A DNA stretch of 53,772 nucleotides from Rubrivivax sp. GTDB lineage: Bacteria > Pseudomonadota > Gammaproteobacteria > Burkholderiales > Burkholderiaceae_C. The stretch's first letter is position 1, and every line of letters begins with the position of its first letter. The DNA is taken from assembly GCA_016790425.1 (NCBI GenBank), contig JAEUPF010000105.1:1-53772 (forward strand). Reading direction: 5' to 3'. Below are positions 16,367 through 24,593 of the stretch, piece after piece. The translations under genes were made by a program, and so were the position numbers. The notes under the pieces were generated by a model that was not told where the DNA came from, searched no databases, and saw only the letters and a list, made by a program, of their open reading frames with translations.

Positions 16367-18037
16367 ATGACGGCGGCCGAAGGGCAGCGCCGTCCGCACG
16401 CGCGTCATCAGGCGCTGCGGCTCGTTCGTTCCTCGCTGCTGCCGCTGGCCTGCTGGCTTGCCGGTTGTGCGCAGGTGCCCGTGGAGGCGCCGGCGACGCC
16501 GGCCACCGAGGCCGCCGCGGCGCCTGTGCCACCTGCGCCGCCGGCGCCGCCGGCGCTGCAAGCCGCCGCAGCGCCCGCGACCGCGGCGCCGCCGGCCGCG
16601 CCGGACACCGCGGCGGCAGCCGCCGCAGCGTCCGATGCTGCCCCTGGCGACGCCGCCGTCGCCGCGGCGCCCGGTCCGCGCCCGCGCCTGGACCCCGACC
16701 AGGACGCCGAGCGCGCCGACCTGTGGCAGCGCATCCGCGATGGCATGCGCATCCCGGACCTCGACAACGAGCTCGTGCGCCGCTGGGAGCAGCACTACGC
16801 CAGCCAGCCCGACTACGTGCAGCGCATGGTCGAGCGCGGCGCGCGTTACCTGTTCCACATCGTCGAGGAGATCGACAAGCGCGGGATGCCGATGGACCTG
16901 GCGCTGCTGCCGTTCATCGAGAGCGCGTTCGATCCGCAGGCGCTGTCGCGGGCGCGCGCCGCCGGCATGTGGCAGTTCATGCCCGGCACCGGGCGCGACT
17001 TCGACCTGCGGCAGAACGTCTTCCGCGACGACCGCCGCGACGTGCTGGCCTCCACCCGCGCGGCGCTGGACTTCCTCTCACGCCTGTACGAGCGCTTCGG
17101 CGACTGGCAGCTCGCGCTGGCCGCCTACAACTGGGGCCCGGGCAACGTGGCGCGCGCGCTGGAGCGCAACCGGGCGCAGCGCAAGCCGCTTGCGCTCTCG
17201 GCGCTGCAGCGGCTGCCGGCCGAGACGCGCAACTACGTGCCCAAGCTGCAGGCGGTGAAGAACATCGTGCTGCGCCCGCAGGCCTTCGGCATCGAGCTGG
17301 CGAGGCTAGAGAACCACCCGTACTTCCTCAGCGTGGCCATCGAGCGCGACATCGACGTGGCGCTGGCGGCCCAGTTGGCCGAGCTGCCGCTGCCGGAGTT
17401 CCGCCAGCTCAATCCGCAGCACAACAAGGCGGTCATTCTCTCGGCCGGCACGCCGCACGTGCTGCTGCCTTACGAAAACGCCAACCGCTTCGTGCGGGCG
17501 CTGGCCGAGCACACCGGCGCGCTGGCTTCGTGGACCGCGTGGGTGGCGCCGCGGACGTTGAAGACGGCCGAGGCAGCCAAGCTGGTCGGACTGGCCGAAG
17601 CGGAACTGGCCGAGATGAACCACATCCCGCCGCGCATGCTGGTGCGCGCCGGCTCGACGCTGATCGTGCCGCGCGGCGACAAGGTGGCCGACGACGTCTC
17701 CGAGCACCTGGCCGACTCGGCGATGCTGACGCTTGCGCCCGAGGGGCCGGGTGGCCGCAAGGCCACGCTGCGCGCCGGCCCGAAAGGCGACACCGTGGCC
17801 GCCGTGGCGCGCCGGCACGGGCTGACCGCCGCGCAAGTGGCGCAATGGAACGGCGTCGCCGCCGACGCCCGCTTTGCGCCCGGGCATCCGATCGTGCTGG
17901 TGCTGCCGACGCGAACCCGCGTCGTCGTCGCCGGGCAGGGCGGCGGCGGCACCGCCTCGGCCAAGGCGGGCGCGCCACGGGCGGCGCGCAAGCCGGCGGC
18001 CGCGCCGACGCCGCGCGTGAAGGTCGCCACGCGCTGA
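16367..18037 (+). CDS. mltD: Membrane-bound lytic murein transglycosylase D
   Basis: The 556-residue lipoprotein cleaves peptidoglycan glycan strands in the periplasm. A lipobox LAGC (Cys34) follows a hydrophobic signal; residues 40-105 are a low-complexity Ala/Pro linker. The lytic transglycosylase domain spans about 145-290, with catalytic Glu185 in LPFIESAFDPQALS, then GMWQFMPGTGR and LALAAYNWGPGNV. A LysM-like module ([23 protein letters not shown]) lies near residue 490; a further degenerate one may be present around 410. The tail is Ala/Lys/Pro-rich. The ATG at 16367 fits the signal peptide. Confidence 0.93.
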   Translation: MTAAEGQRRPHARHQALRLVRSSLLPLACWLAGCAQVPVEAPATPATEAAAAPVPPAPPAPPALQAAAAPATAAPPAAPDTAAAAAAASDAAPGDAAVAAAPGPRPRLDPDQDAERADLWQRIRDGMRIPDLDNELVRRWEQHYASQPDYVQRMVERGARYLFHIVEEIDKRGMPMDLALLPFIESAFDPQALSRARAAGMWQFMPGTGRDFDLRQNVFRDDRRDVLASTRAALDFLSRLYERFGDWQLALAAYNWGPGNVARALERNRAQRKPLALSALQRLPAETRNYVPKLQAVKNIVLRPQAFGIELARLENHPYFLSVAIERDIDVALAAQLAELPLPEFRQLNPQHNKAVILSAGTPHVLLPYENANRFVRALAEHTGALASWTAWVAPRTLKTAEAAKLVGLAEAELAEMNHIPPRMLVRAGSTLIVPRGDKVADDVSEHLADSAMLTLAPEGPGGRKATLRAGPKGDTVAAVARRHGLTAAQVAQWNGVAADARFAPGHPIVLVLPTRTRVVVAGQGGGGTASAKAGAPRAARKPAAAPTPRVKVATR

Positions 18038-18077
18038 CTCCGGCGCGCGCGGCTCGCACGCGCCTCTTACCGCGCCG

Positions 18078-18587
18078 TCACGGGTTGCCGAGGTAGTCGC
18101 GCTTGCCGAGCTCGACGCCGGCGTGGCGCAGCAGCGCGTAGGTCGTCGTGATGTGGAAGTAGAAGTTGGGCAGCACGTAGAACTTCAGGTACGACTCGCC
18201 GTCGAACCGCAGCGGGTCGCCCGAGCGCATCGGCAACACGATCTCGCGGCCTTCCGCACCGGCGAACTTCTCGGCCGGGACCGACTGCACGAAGTCGATC
18301 GTGCGCTGCAGGCGAGCGCGCAGGTCGGAGGTGGTCGCCTCGTTGTCCTCCCACTTGGGCACCTCGATCGCGGCCAGACGCGCGACGCAGCCCTTGGCGC
18401 CGTCGCTGGCGATCTGGATCTGGCGCGCGAACGGCAGCATGTCCGGGGCCAGCCGCAACCCGAGGTAGTTCACGGGGTCGAACTTGCGCGCCGCGGCATG
18501 CTCCTCGGCTCGGGTCAGCCACTTCTGGGCGTTGCCGCACATGCGCACGAACACCGGCACGCTGGCGCTGTACATGGAAAGACTCAC
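18078..18587 (-). CDS. DUF1993 family protein
   Basis: The 169-residue protein matches the DUF1993 family: the N-terminus VSLSMYSASVPVFVRMCGNA and the later FYVLPNFYFHITTTYALLRHAGVELGK are typical. The family has a four-helix DinB-like fold with no established function. The GTG at 18587 is chosen because AGGAGA lies seven bases upstream and because the family N-terminus begins at that point; the ATG four codons later is possible. It is a single gene convergent with mltD. Confidence 0.85.
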   Translation of the reverse strand: MSLSMYSASVPVFVRMCGNAQKWLTRAEEHAAARKFDPVNYLGLRLAPDMLPFARQIQIASDGAKGCVARLAAIEVPKWEDNEATTSDLRARLQRTIDFVQSVPAEKFAGAEGREIVLPMRSGDPLRFDGESYLKFYVLPNFYFHITTTYALLRHAGVELGKRDYLGNP

Positions 18588-18891
18588 TGCACCTTCTCCT
18601 AGAGGGTAGACAACGCGGCGCAACCATGGCGCAATGGCCAGGCCATGAGTGAAGTTGCGTCGGCGTGGGGCCGCGATGTTGCCGGCAGCGCGAATGCCCG
18701 AGCGCGGTGCATGGATGCGGTGCTTACAACTTGCGATGGACCCGGTTGTCGGCCGTCTTTACACTGCCTGCGAACTTCTCTGCTGGCCGGTTGCTAAGCG
18801 TTTGATTCGAGAACCAAAACGATCCGAGGCATGCGCCTTGCACTAAAGAACGCAGGCGTTGCACCCCACCTCCACCTCCGGGATAAACCTA
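18588..18891. other. Intergenic region with probable PEP-CTERM gene promoter
   Basis: No coding capacity is visible in these 304 bases. Composition falls below that of the neighbouring genes towards the right end, as expected of a promoter region. An inverted repeat ATGGCC-A-GGCCAT lies at 18634-18646. I found no convincing sigma-70 or sigma-54 promoter with correct spacing. The bases just before the next ATG carry only a weak ribosome-binding site. Confidence 0.5.
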
Positions 18892-19779
18892 ATGAAGTTC
18901 TCTCTCAAGTCTTTGCTCGCAGCGGCACTGGCCGTGGGGGCGGTGGCCAGCCAGGCAGCGATCGTGGCAATCGACTCGGCATCGTTCGTGGCCAACGCCG
19001 GGCAGATCACGTTCAGCGAAGCGGCGATGGGCGCGCTCAACCCCACGATCACCGCGGCGCAGTACGGCGGCACGGGCACGGCACCGACGGTGAGTTTCGG
19101 GTCCTGGTTCATGGGCCAGACGCGAGGCGTCGTCGGCACCGACTGCGCCGCCGGCACGGCAGTAGGCGGGTGCGTCACCGGTTCGCCTACCGGCCCGCTT
19201 GCCCTCGATCTCGACAACGTCCTTGCCGGCGGTGCCTTCGTCGCCACCGACACCAATCACAGCGCGTCGCCGGTGCTGAGCGGCTCGCCGTTCCTCAACG
19301 GCTCCATCGCCATGCTGTTCAGCACGCTCCAGGCGGGCGTGTCGTTCGACGGCGGCTTCTTCAACGCCATCGGCTCGACCCGCATCACCGCCTACGGCAG
19401 CGACGGCTCGGTGCTCGGCTCGATCCTGAACACGGCCACCGGCATCCAGACCCTGCTGCTGGGCACCAGCGACGGCACGGCGCAGATCGCCGGCCTGCTG
19501 ATCAGCCTCGTGGCGCCGGAAGACGCCGGCTTCACGATCGACAACGTCCGCTTCGGCGCCCTGGCCCAGACCAGCACGAGCAGCAGCACCAGCAGCAGCG
19601 GCAGCACGAGCAGCAGTAGCAGCACCAGCAGTAGCAGCACCAGCAGTGGCAGCACGGGCAGCACCAGCAGCAGCGGCACCAGCAACCCGATACCCGAGCC
19701 GACCAGCATGGCGCTTGTCGGCCTCGCCCTGCTCACGCTGGCGCTGGCGCGGCGGCGCACGCTCAAGCCCACGCGCTGA
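18892..19779 (+). CDS. PEP-CTERM sorting-domain secreted protein
   Basis: The 295-residue exported protein has a signal peptide (MKFSLKSLLAAALAVGAVAS, cleavage near QAA), a beta-rich body of about 200 residues, a Ser/Thr/Gly low-complexity linker (about 227-264) and a C-terminal PEP-CTERM signal: IPEPTSMALVGLALL followed by an ARRR cluster. By family knowledge, exosortase (EpsH/XrtA) cleaves at the PEP motif and such proteins accompany exopolysaccharide. No exosortase gene is in the window. The body has two cysteines and resembles no domain I can name. A strong terminator follows at 19798. Confidence 0.9.
   Translation: MKFSLKSLLAAALAVGAVASQAAIVAIDSASFVANAGQITFSEAAMGALNPTITAAQYGGTGTAPTVSFGSWFMGQTRGVVGTDCAAGTAVGGCVTGSPTGPLALDLDNVLAGGAFVATDTNHSASPVLSGSPFLNGSIAMLFSTLQAGVSFDGGFFNAIGSTRITAYGSDGSVLGSILNTATGIQTLLLGTSDGTAQIAGLLISLVAPEDAGFTIDNVRFGALAQTSTSSSTSSSGSTSSSSSTSSSSTSSGSTGSTSSSGTSNPIPEPTSMALVGLALLTLALARRRTLKPTR
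19570..19684 (+). repeat. AGC-rich low-complexity tract encoding a Ser/Thr linker
   Basis: Within the PEP-CTERM gene, about 115 bases are built from AGC, ACC/ACG and GGC triplets and encode almost only Ser, Thr and Gly. Such tracts change length by replication slippage in whole codons. The encoded linker separates the body from the sorting signal and is a plausible glycosylation target (inference). Confidence 0.85.
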
Positions 19780-19797
19780 ACCCAAGCTCCTTCGCTC

Positions 19798-19830
19798 GAA
19801 CGGCGGCCATCGGCCGCCGTTCTTCCTTGT
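19798..19830 (+). terminator. Intrinsic terminator after PEP-CTERM gene
   Basis: A perfect 11-bp stem, GAACGGCGGCC-ATC-GGCCGCCGTTC (19798-19822), is followed by the T-rich TTCCTTG. It begins 18 bases after the stop codon. It is the clearest rho-independent terminator in the window. Confidence 0.85.
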
Positions 19831-19951
19831 GCCAACGCGCGGGCCGGCAGGCTCGGCGCCCCCGAGCGGGGCAACCGGCCGAGCAGGCAGAATCGCGGCC
19901 GGCCCGGACCCCGGCGGGAACACCTCGCCCGGGCCCGGCGCGCAGATCGCC

Positions 19952-20959
19952 ATGAACATCGTCATCCTCGACGACTACCAGGACGCGGTGCGCAAACTCC
20001 AGTGCGCCGCGCTGCTGGAGCCGTACAACGCCAAGGTATTCACCAACACCGTGAAAGGCATCGGCCAGCTCGCGGTGCGGCTGCGCGATGCCGACGTGCT
20101 GGTGACGATCCGGGAGCGCACGCACTTCCCGCGCGCGCTGCTGGAGAAGCTGCCGCGGCTGAAGCTGATCTCGCAAACCGGCCGCGTCGGCGCGCACATC
20201 GACCTCGAGGCGTGCACGCGCCTGGGCATCCTGGTCGCCGAAGGCGTCGGCTCGCCGGTGGCACCGGCCGAGCTGACGTGGGCGCTGATCATGGCGTCGA
20301 TGCGGCGGCTGCCGCAGTACATCGGCAACCTCAAGCACGGGGCCTGGCAGCAGTCGGGCCTGAAGTCGGCAGCGATGCCGCCGAACTTCGCGCTCGGCAT
20401 GACGCTGCGCGGCAAGACGCTGGGCATCTGGGGCTACGGCAAGATCGGCCGCCTCGTCGCCGGCTACGGGCGCGCCTTCGGCATGCACGTGCTCGTCTGG
20501 GGCAGCGAGGTCTCGCGCGACCGCGCCGTCGCCGACGGCCATGCCGCCGCCGAATCGAGCGCGGCGTTCTTCGCCGCCTGCGACGTGCTGACGCTGCACC
20601 TGCGCCTGACCGACGGCACGCGCGGCATCGTCGGCTTCGACGACCTGGCGCTGATGAAGCCGACCTCGCTGCTGGTGAACACCTCGCGCGCCGAGCTGAT
20701 CGCCGACAACGCGCTCGTGGCGGCGCTGAACCGGGGCCGCCCAGGAATGGCGGCGATCGACGTCTTCGACAGCGAGCCGATCCTGCAGGGCCACCCGCTG
20801 CTCAGGCTCGAGAACGCGATCTGCACGCCGCACATCGGCTACGTCGAGCAGGACAGCTACGAGCTGTACTTCGGCGCCGCGTTCGAGAACGTCATCAACT
20901 TCATCCACAACACGCCCACGCACATCGTGAACCCCGAGGCGTTGAAGGTGCTGCGCTGA
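19952..20959 (+). CDS. D-2-hydroxyacid dehydrogenase family protein
   Basis: The 335-residue NAD(P)-dependent oxidoreductase reduces a 2-keto acid to a D-2-hydroxy acid, or the reverse. It has the split catalytic domain typical of the family, a Rossmann motif LGIWGYGKIGRLVAGYGRAFG in the middle, the catalytic Arg in LVNTSRAELI, Glu in DVFDSEPI and His in CTPHIGY. Length is normal. Substrate cannot be assigned; glyoxylate/hydroxypyruvate reductase and phosphoglycerate dehydrogenase relatives share these motifs. It overlaps or abuts the following MFS gene, suggesting they are co-transcribed. Start ATG at 19952. Confidence 0.88.
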   Translation: MNIVILDDYQDAVRKLQCAALLEPYNAKVFTNTVKGIGQLAVRLRDADVLVTIRERTHFPRALLEKLPRLKLISQTGRVGAHIDLEACTRLGILVAEGVGSPVAPAELTWALIMASMRRLPQYIGNLKHGAWQQSGLKSAAMPPNFALGMTLRGKTLGIWGYGKIGRLVAGYGRAFGMHVLVWGSEVSRDRAVADGHAAAESSAAFFAACDVLTLHLRLTDGTRGIVGFDDLALMKPTSLLVNTSRAELIADNALVAALNRGRPGMAAIDVFDSEPILQGHPLLRLENAICTPHIGYVEQDSYELYFGAAFENVINFIHNTPTHIVNPEALKVLR

Positions 20960-22158
20960 ACGGACAACCGGGTTCGGGTTCGGGTTCGGGTCCGGGCCTG
21001 CGGGCCGGCACGCGCTGGGCGCTGCTCGCGGGCAACTTCGCCATCGGCTGCGGCGTGATGGTGGTTCCGGGGGCGCTGAACGACCTGGCGCGCGGGCTGG
21101 CGGTGCCGGTGCCGCTGGCCGGGCAGCTCGTCACCGTGGCCGCGTGGGCGATGGCGCTTGCCGCCCCGCTGCTGGCCGCGCTGCTGTCGCGCCACGACCG
21201 CCGCCGGCTGCTGGCGTTCTCGCTGGCCTGGTACGCCGCCGGGCATGCGCTGTCAGCGGCGATGCCGGGGCTCGCGAGCCTGCTGCCGGTGCGTGCGGCA
21301 ACGGTCCTCGCTGCTTCGGTGTTCACCCCGGCGGCGGCCGCCGTCGTCGGCGCGCTCGCCACCTCCGAGCGCCGCGGCGAGGCGATCACCTTCATCTTCC
21401 TCGGCTGGTCGCTCGCCTCGGTGCTGGGCATGCCGATCGCCGCCTACGTGGCCGAGACAGCCGGCTGGCGCGCCGCGTTCGTGCTGGTGGCGCTGCTGTC
21501 GGCGGGCGCGGCCGTGGCTGCCTGGCGCCACACGCCGCAGGGGCTGCGTGCGCCGGCGCTGACGCTGCGCGACCTCGGCGGCGTGCTGTCGCGTCCGGCG
21601 CTGATGGCCATCGTCGCGGTCACCGCGCTCAGCGCCAGCGGCCAGTTCACGCTCTTCGGCTACATGGCGCCTTACTACGCCAACGTGCTCGGCACGCGGC
21701 CGGCCGAGACGAGCGCGCTGTTCCTCTGGTTCGGCGTCTTCGGCCTCATCGGCAGCGTGGCGATGACGCGCTGGGTCGACCGCCTCGGCGCCGGCGCGGC
21801 AGCGACGGCGGGCATCGCGGCGATGGCGGTTTCGCTGCTGGCCTGGCCCTGGGCCGGCGGCGTGGCGGCCATGGCGCTCGTGCTGACGCCTTGGGCGCTG
21901 GGCTGCTTCTCGTCGAACTCGGCGCAGCAGGCGCGCCTGGTCGCTGCCGCCCCGGCATTGGCCGGCGTGCTGGTGTCGCTCAACACCTCGGCGATGTACC
22001 TCGGCCAGGGCATCGGCGCCGCGCTCGGCGGTGTGCTGCTGGGGCTGCACGGCTACGCGGCACTCGCGCCCGCCGCCGCCGTGGGGCTGGTGCTGGCCAC
22101 GGGCCTTTCGGCGTGGCTCGTGCGGCGCGGGCGGCCGGGCCCGGCGGCGGCAGCGTGA
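20956..22158 (+). CDS. MFS transporter (AraJ/Cmx-like), start codon unusual
   Basis: The protein is a 12-helix major-facilitator sugar/drug efflux type, with GQLVTVAAWAMALAAPLLAALLSRHDRRRLL covering the helix 2-3 loop and SERRGEAITFIFLGWSLASVLGMPIAAYV in helices 4-5. The reading frame has no ATG, GTG or TTG ahead of the first membrane helix. The first such codons (GTG 21055, ATG 21058) would remove most of helix 1. A CTG at 20956, overlapping the upstream TGA (CTGA) with AAGGTG five bases before it, would give 400 residues, a normal MFS length. The N-terminus would then be a GSGSGSGPG stretch from a hexanucleotide repeat (20972-20995). The end overlaps the chromate transporter start by one base. 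Confidence 0.75.
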   Translation: MNGQPGSGSGSGPGLRAGTRWALLAGNFAIGCGVMVVPGALNDLARGLAVPVPLAGQLVTVAAWAMALAAPLLAALLSRHDRRRLLAFSLAWYAAGHALSAAMPGLASLLPVRAATVLAASVFTPAAAAVVGALATSERRGEAITFIFLGWSLASVLGMPIAAYVAETAGWRAAFVLVALLSAGAAVAAWRHTPQGLRAPALTLRDLGGVLSRPALMAIVAVTALSASGQFTLFGYMAPYYANVLGTRPAETSALFLWFGVFGLIGSVAMTRWVDRLGAGAAATAGIAAMAVSLLAWPWAGGVAAMALVLTPWALGCFSSNSAQQARLVAAAPALAGVLVSLNTSAMYLGQGIGAALGGVLLGLHGYAALAPAAAVGLVLATGLSAWLVRRGRPGPAAAA

Positions 22159-22841
22159 TGCCGGCCCCGCCCCCGGCCGCTGCGCCGGCCGCGCCGGCAG
22201 CGAAGGGCGGCGGCACGGCCACGGCGCAACCGGCCTCGTGCAGCGAACTGTTCGCCGTCTTCACCCGCCTGGCGCTGCAAGGCTTCGGAGGCGTGCTGCC
22301 GGTGGCGCAGCGCGAACTCGTCGAGCGCCAACGCTGGCTGACGCGCGAGCAGTTCCTGGAGATGCTGACGCTGTCGCAGGTGCTGCCGGGGCCGAACGTG
22401 ATCAACCTGTCGCTGATGGTCGGGCAGCGCTTCCTCGGCGCCCGCGGCGCGCTGGCGGCGCTTGGCGGGATGCTGGCCGTGCCGCTGGTCATCGTGCTGG
22501 TGCTGGCGATCATCGCGGCGCAAGGGCGGGCTGGCGGCGCCGTCGGCGGCGCGCTGCGCGGCATGGGCATCGTCAGCGCCGGTCTCGTCGTCACCACCGC
22601 CTTGAAGCTGGCGCTGCCGCTGCGCAAGAGCCCGCTGACGCCGGCCGGCGCGGCGCTGCTGGTCGGCGCGGGCTTCGCCGCCGTGGGCGTCTGGCGGCTG
22701 CCGATGGTGGCCGTGGTGCTGGTCCTCGGCGGCATCGCCTGCGCCTGGGCGGCCTGGCGCCTGCGCGCCGCGGACAACCGGTCCGCTGCCGGCGCCGGCC
22801 ACAGCGAGGCAGCCACCGGCAAGAGGAGCGGTGATGGTTGA
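22158..22841 (+). CDS. chrA: Chromate transporter, N-terminal-type half protein
   Basis: This 227-residue half of a CHR-family transporter has the signature FTRLALQGFGGVLPVAQRELVE, then LTLSQVLPGPNVINLSLMVG, followed by hydrophobic segments. CHR proteins export chromate or take part in sulfate-like anion transport; the short-chain members work as pairs of about 200 residues. The N-terminus begins with an Ala/Pro-rich cytoplasmic stretch of about 30 residues. The ATG overlaps the MFS stop by one base (TGATG), and the end overlaps the partner gene by eight bases. Confidence 0.88.
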   Translation: MPAPPPAAAPAAPAAKGGGTATAQPASCSELFAVFTRLALQGFGGVLPVAQRELVERQRWLTREQFLEMLTLSQVLPGPNVINLSLMVGQRFLGARGALAALGGMLAVPLVIVLVLAIIAAQGRAGGAVGGALRGMGIVSAGLVVTTALKLALPLRKSPLTPAGAALLVGAGFAAVGVWRLPMVAVVLVLGGIACAWAAWRLRAADNRSAAGAGHSEAATGKRSGDG

Positions 22842-23415
22842 AGACTGGCCTTCGTTGCACGCCCTGCTGCTCGGCCGCTTCGGACTCGGCGCGGCAGACT
22901 GGCTGGCCCTCTTCGGCCACTTCCTGATGCTGTCGTTGCTGGCGGTGGGCGGCGCGATCACCACCGCGCCCGACATGCAGCGCTACCTGGTCGGCGAACG
23001 CCGCTGGATGGGCGAAGGCGAGTTCAGCGCCAGCGTCGCGCTGGCGCAGGCGGCGCCGGGGCCGAACGTGCTCTTCGTGGCCGTGCTGGGCTACAACGTC
23101 GGCGGGCTGGCCGGGGCGCTGGCGGCCATGGTGGGCACGCTGCTGCCGAGCACCGTGCTGGCGCTGCGCGCGAGCCACTGGAACACGCGGCACGCGCGTT
23201 CGCTCGTCGTGCGCTCGCTGCATGCGGGCCTGGCGCCGATCACCATCGGCCTCTTGCTGGCAACCGGCTGGATCCTCTTCGAGCCGACGGCCGGCGATTG
23301 GCCCAGCGCCGTGCTGGCGCTGGCCACCATCGCGCTGATGCTGCGCACGCGCGTCACGACGCTGCTCCCCATCGCCTGCGGCGCCGTCGCCGGCGCGCTC
23401 GGCTGGGTGGGCTGA
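22834..23415 (+). CDS. chrA: Chromate transporter, second half protein
   Basis: This 193-residue partner of the preceding CHR protein has the homologous pattern FLMLSLLAVGGAITTAPDMQRYLV and VALAQAAPGPNVLFVAVLG. Overlapping reading frames (the ATG at 22834 lies inside the upstream gene) and the strong AGAGGAG ribosome-binding site imply coupled synthesis of equal amounts. It is the last gene of the run that starts at the hydroxyacid dehydrogenase and is convergent with rlmB. Confidence 0.88.
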   Translation: MVEDWPSLHALLLGRFGLGAADWLALFGHFLMLSLLAVGGAITTAPDMQRYLVGERRWMGEGEFSASVALAQAAPGPNVLFVAVLGYNVGGLAGALAAMVGTLLPSTVLALRASHWNTRHARSLVVRSLHAGLAPITIGLLLATGWILFEPTAGDWPSAVLALATIALMLRTRVTTLLPIACGAVAGALGWVG

Positions 23416-23460
23416 CCCGGCCCTCGGTGCCGGCCCCGCCGCGCTGGCGCCCGGCAGGCC

Positions 23461-24222
23461 TCAGCTCTTGACGAGGCCGCGCTGGCGCCGCGCCTCGTAC
23501 AGGCAGATGCCCGCGGCCACCGAGACGTTGAGGCTCTCCACGGCGCCGGCCATCGGGATGCGCACGAGTTCGTCGCAGCTCCTGCGCGGCAGTTGGCGCA
23601 GGCCCGTCCCCTCGGCGCCGAGCACCAGCGCAAGAGGCCCGCTCAGGTCGGCCTCGTACAAGCTGCGCGGCGCGTCGTCGACAGCACCGACGACGCGGAT
23701 GTCGCGCTCCTTCAGTTCGCCCAGCGTGCGCGCGAGGTTGGTCACCATCAGGTAGGGCACTGTCTCGGCCGCGCCGCTGGCGACCTTGGCCACCGTGGCG
23801 TTGAGCCCCACGGCGTGGTCGCTCGGCGCCACCACGGCGTGCGCGCCGGCACCGTCGGCCACGCGCAGGCAGGCGCCCAGGTTGTGCGGGTCGGTCACGC
23901 CGTCCAGCAGCAGCACGAGCGGCGGCCCGGCCACCGCGTCGAGCACGTCATCCAGCGAATGGCGCGCTGCCAGCGGCGTCACGCGCGCCACGACGCCCTG
24001 GTGGCGCGCCGTGCCGGCCAGCCGCGTCAGGCGCTCGTCGTCGCTGTCGACGATGCGCAGCCCGGCGCCGGCGATGCGCTCGACGAACTGGCGCATGCGC
24101 GCATCGCGCCGCGTCGCATCGACGTGCACCTCGAGCACGGACTCGGGCGCGGTCTTCGCGCGCACGGTGACGGCGTGGAAGCCGTAGAGCGCCTTGGTCG
24201 CCTTCGTTGCGGCGGCATTCAC
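23461..24222 (-). CDS. rlmB: 23S rRNA (guanosine-2'-O-)-methyltransferase RlmB
   Basis: The 253-residue SPOUT-class enzyme methylates G2251 of 23S rRNA. It has an N-terminal L30e-like substrate domain (LYGFHAV...), then LDGVTDPHNLGACLR and the knot region GAEGTGLRQL...RIPMAGAVESLNVSVAAGI near the C-terminus, which match RlmB closely. The GTG start overlaps the stop of the nitrile hydratase accessory gene (GTGA), so it is the last gene of that operon, an unusual location; rlmB is more commonly next to rnr (RNase R). Confidence 0.93.
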   Translation of the reverse strand: MNAAATKATKALYGFHAVTVRAKTAPESVLEVHVDATRRDARMRQFVERIAGAGLRIVDSDDERLTRLAGTARHQGVVARVTPLAARHSLDDVLDAVAGPPLVLLLDGVTDPHNLGACLRVADGAGAHAVVAPSDHAVGLNATVAKVASGAAETVPYLMVTNLARTLGELKERDIRVVGAVDDAPRSLYEADLSGPLALVLGAEGTGLRQLPRRSCDELVRIPMAGAVESLNVSVAAGICLYEARRQRGLVKS

Positions 24223-24593
24223 GGCTGCTGCGCCCCGGGGGCGGGACCGGCGACGGCGTCGAAGTCCGCCGCCTGCAGCTCGATCGGCCGGCCATGCGGC
24301 GTGCGCCTCGCCGCCTGCGCCCACGCGTCGCGCACGCGGGCGAGCTCGGCCATCGAGGTGCCCGCGCGCGCTGCCACCAGCCGCTCCAGCGCCGCCAGCC
24401 AGTGGCGGTAGTAGGTGTCGCCGAGGTCGGGGTCGCCGTCGGCCTGCGCGGCGCGAATCGCTTCGGCCAGCGCGGCGGCCCACTCGGGCCAGGTGAAGAG
24501 GCCGGCGCGATGCAGCGACAGCGTCAGCGCGAACGCGTGTGCTTCCCACGGTTCGCGGAACGTCGGCTCGTGTTCGGCGGGCGTCGGGATCAT
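24219..24593 (-). CDS. Nitrile hydratase accessory protein
   Basis: The 124-residue protein resembles the N-terminal part of the beta subunit (FREPWEAHAFALTLSLHRAGLFTWPEWA, YYRHWLAALERLV), as do the accessory proteins (P14K type) that help load cobalt into the alpha subunit. Position directly after the beta gene with ATGA overlap supports this role. An Arg/Pro tail follows. It is coupled to rlmB downstream. Confidence 0.85.
   Translation of the reverse strand: MIPTPAEHEPTFREPWEAHAFALTLSLHRAGLFTWPEWAAALAEAIRAAQADGDPDLGDTYYRHWLAALERLVAARAGTSMAELARVRDAWAQAARRTPHGRPIELQAADFDAVAGPAPGAQQP

Noticed and set aside
18770..18795. TGGC...TTGC resembling a sigma-54 promoter upstream of the PEP-CTERM gene
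   Set aside because: GG and GC elements are about 8 rather than 12 bases apart, so it cannot be a normal sigma-54 promoter.
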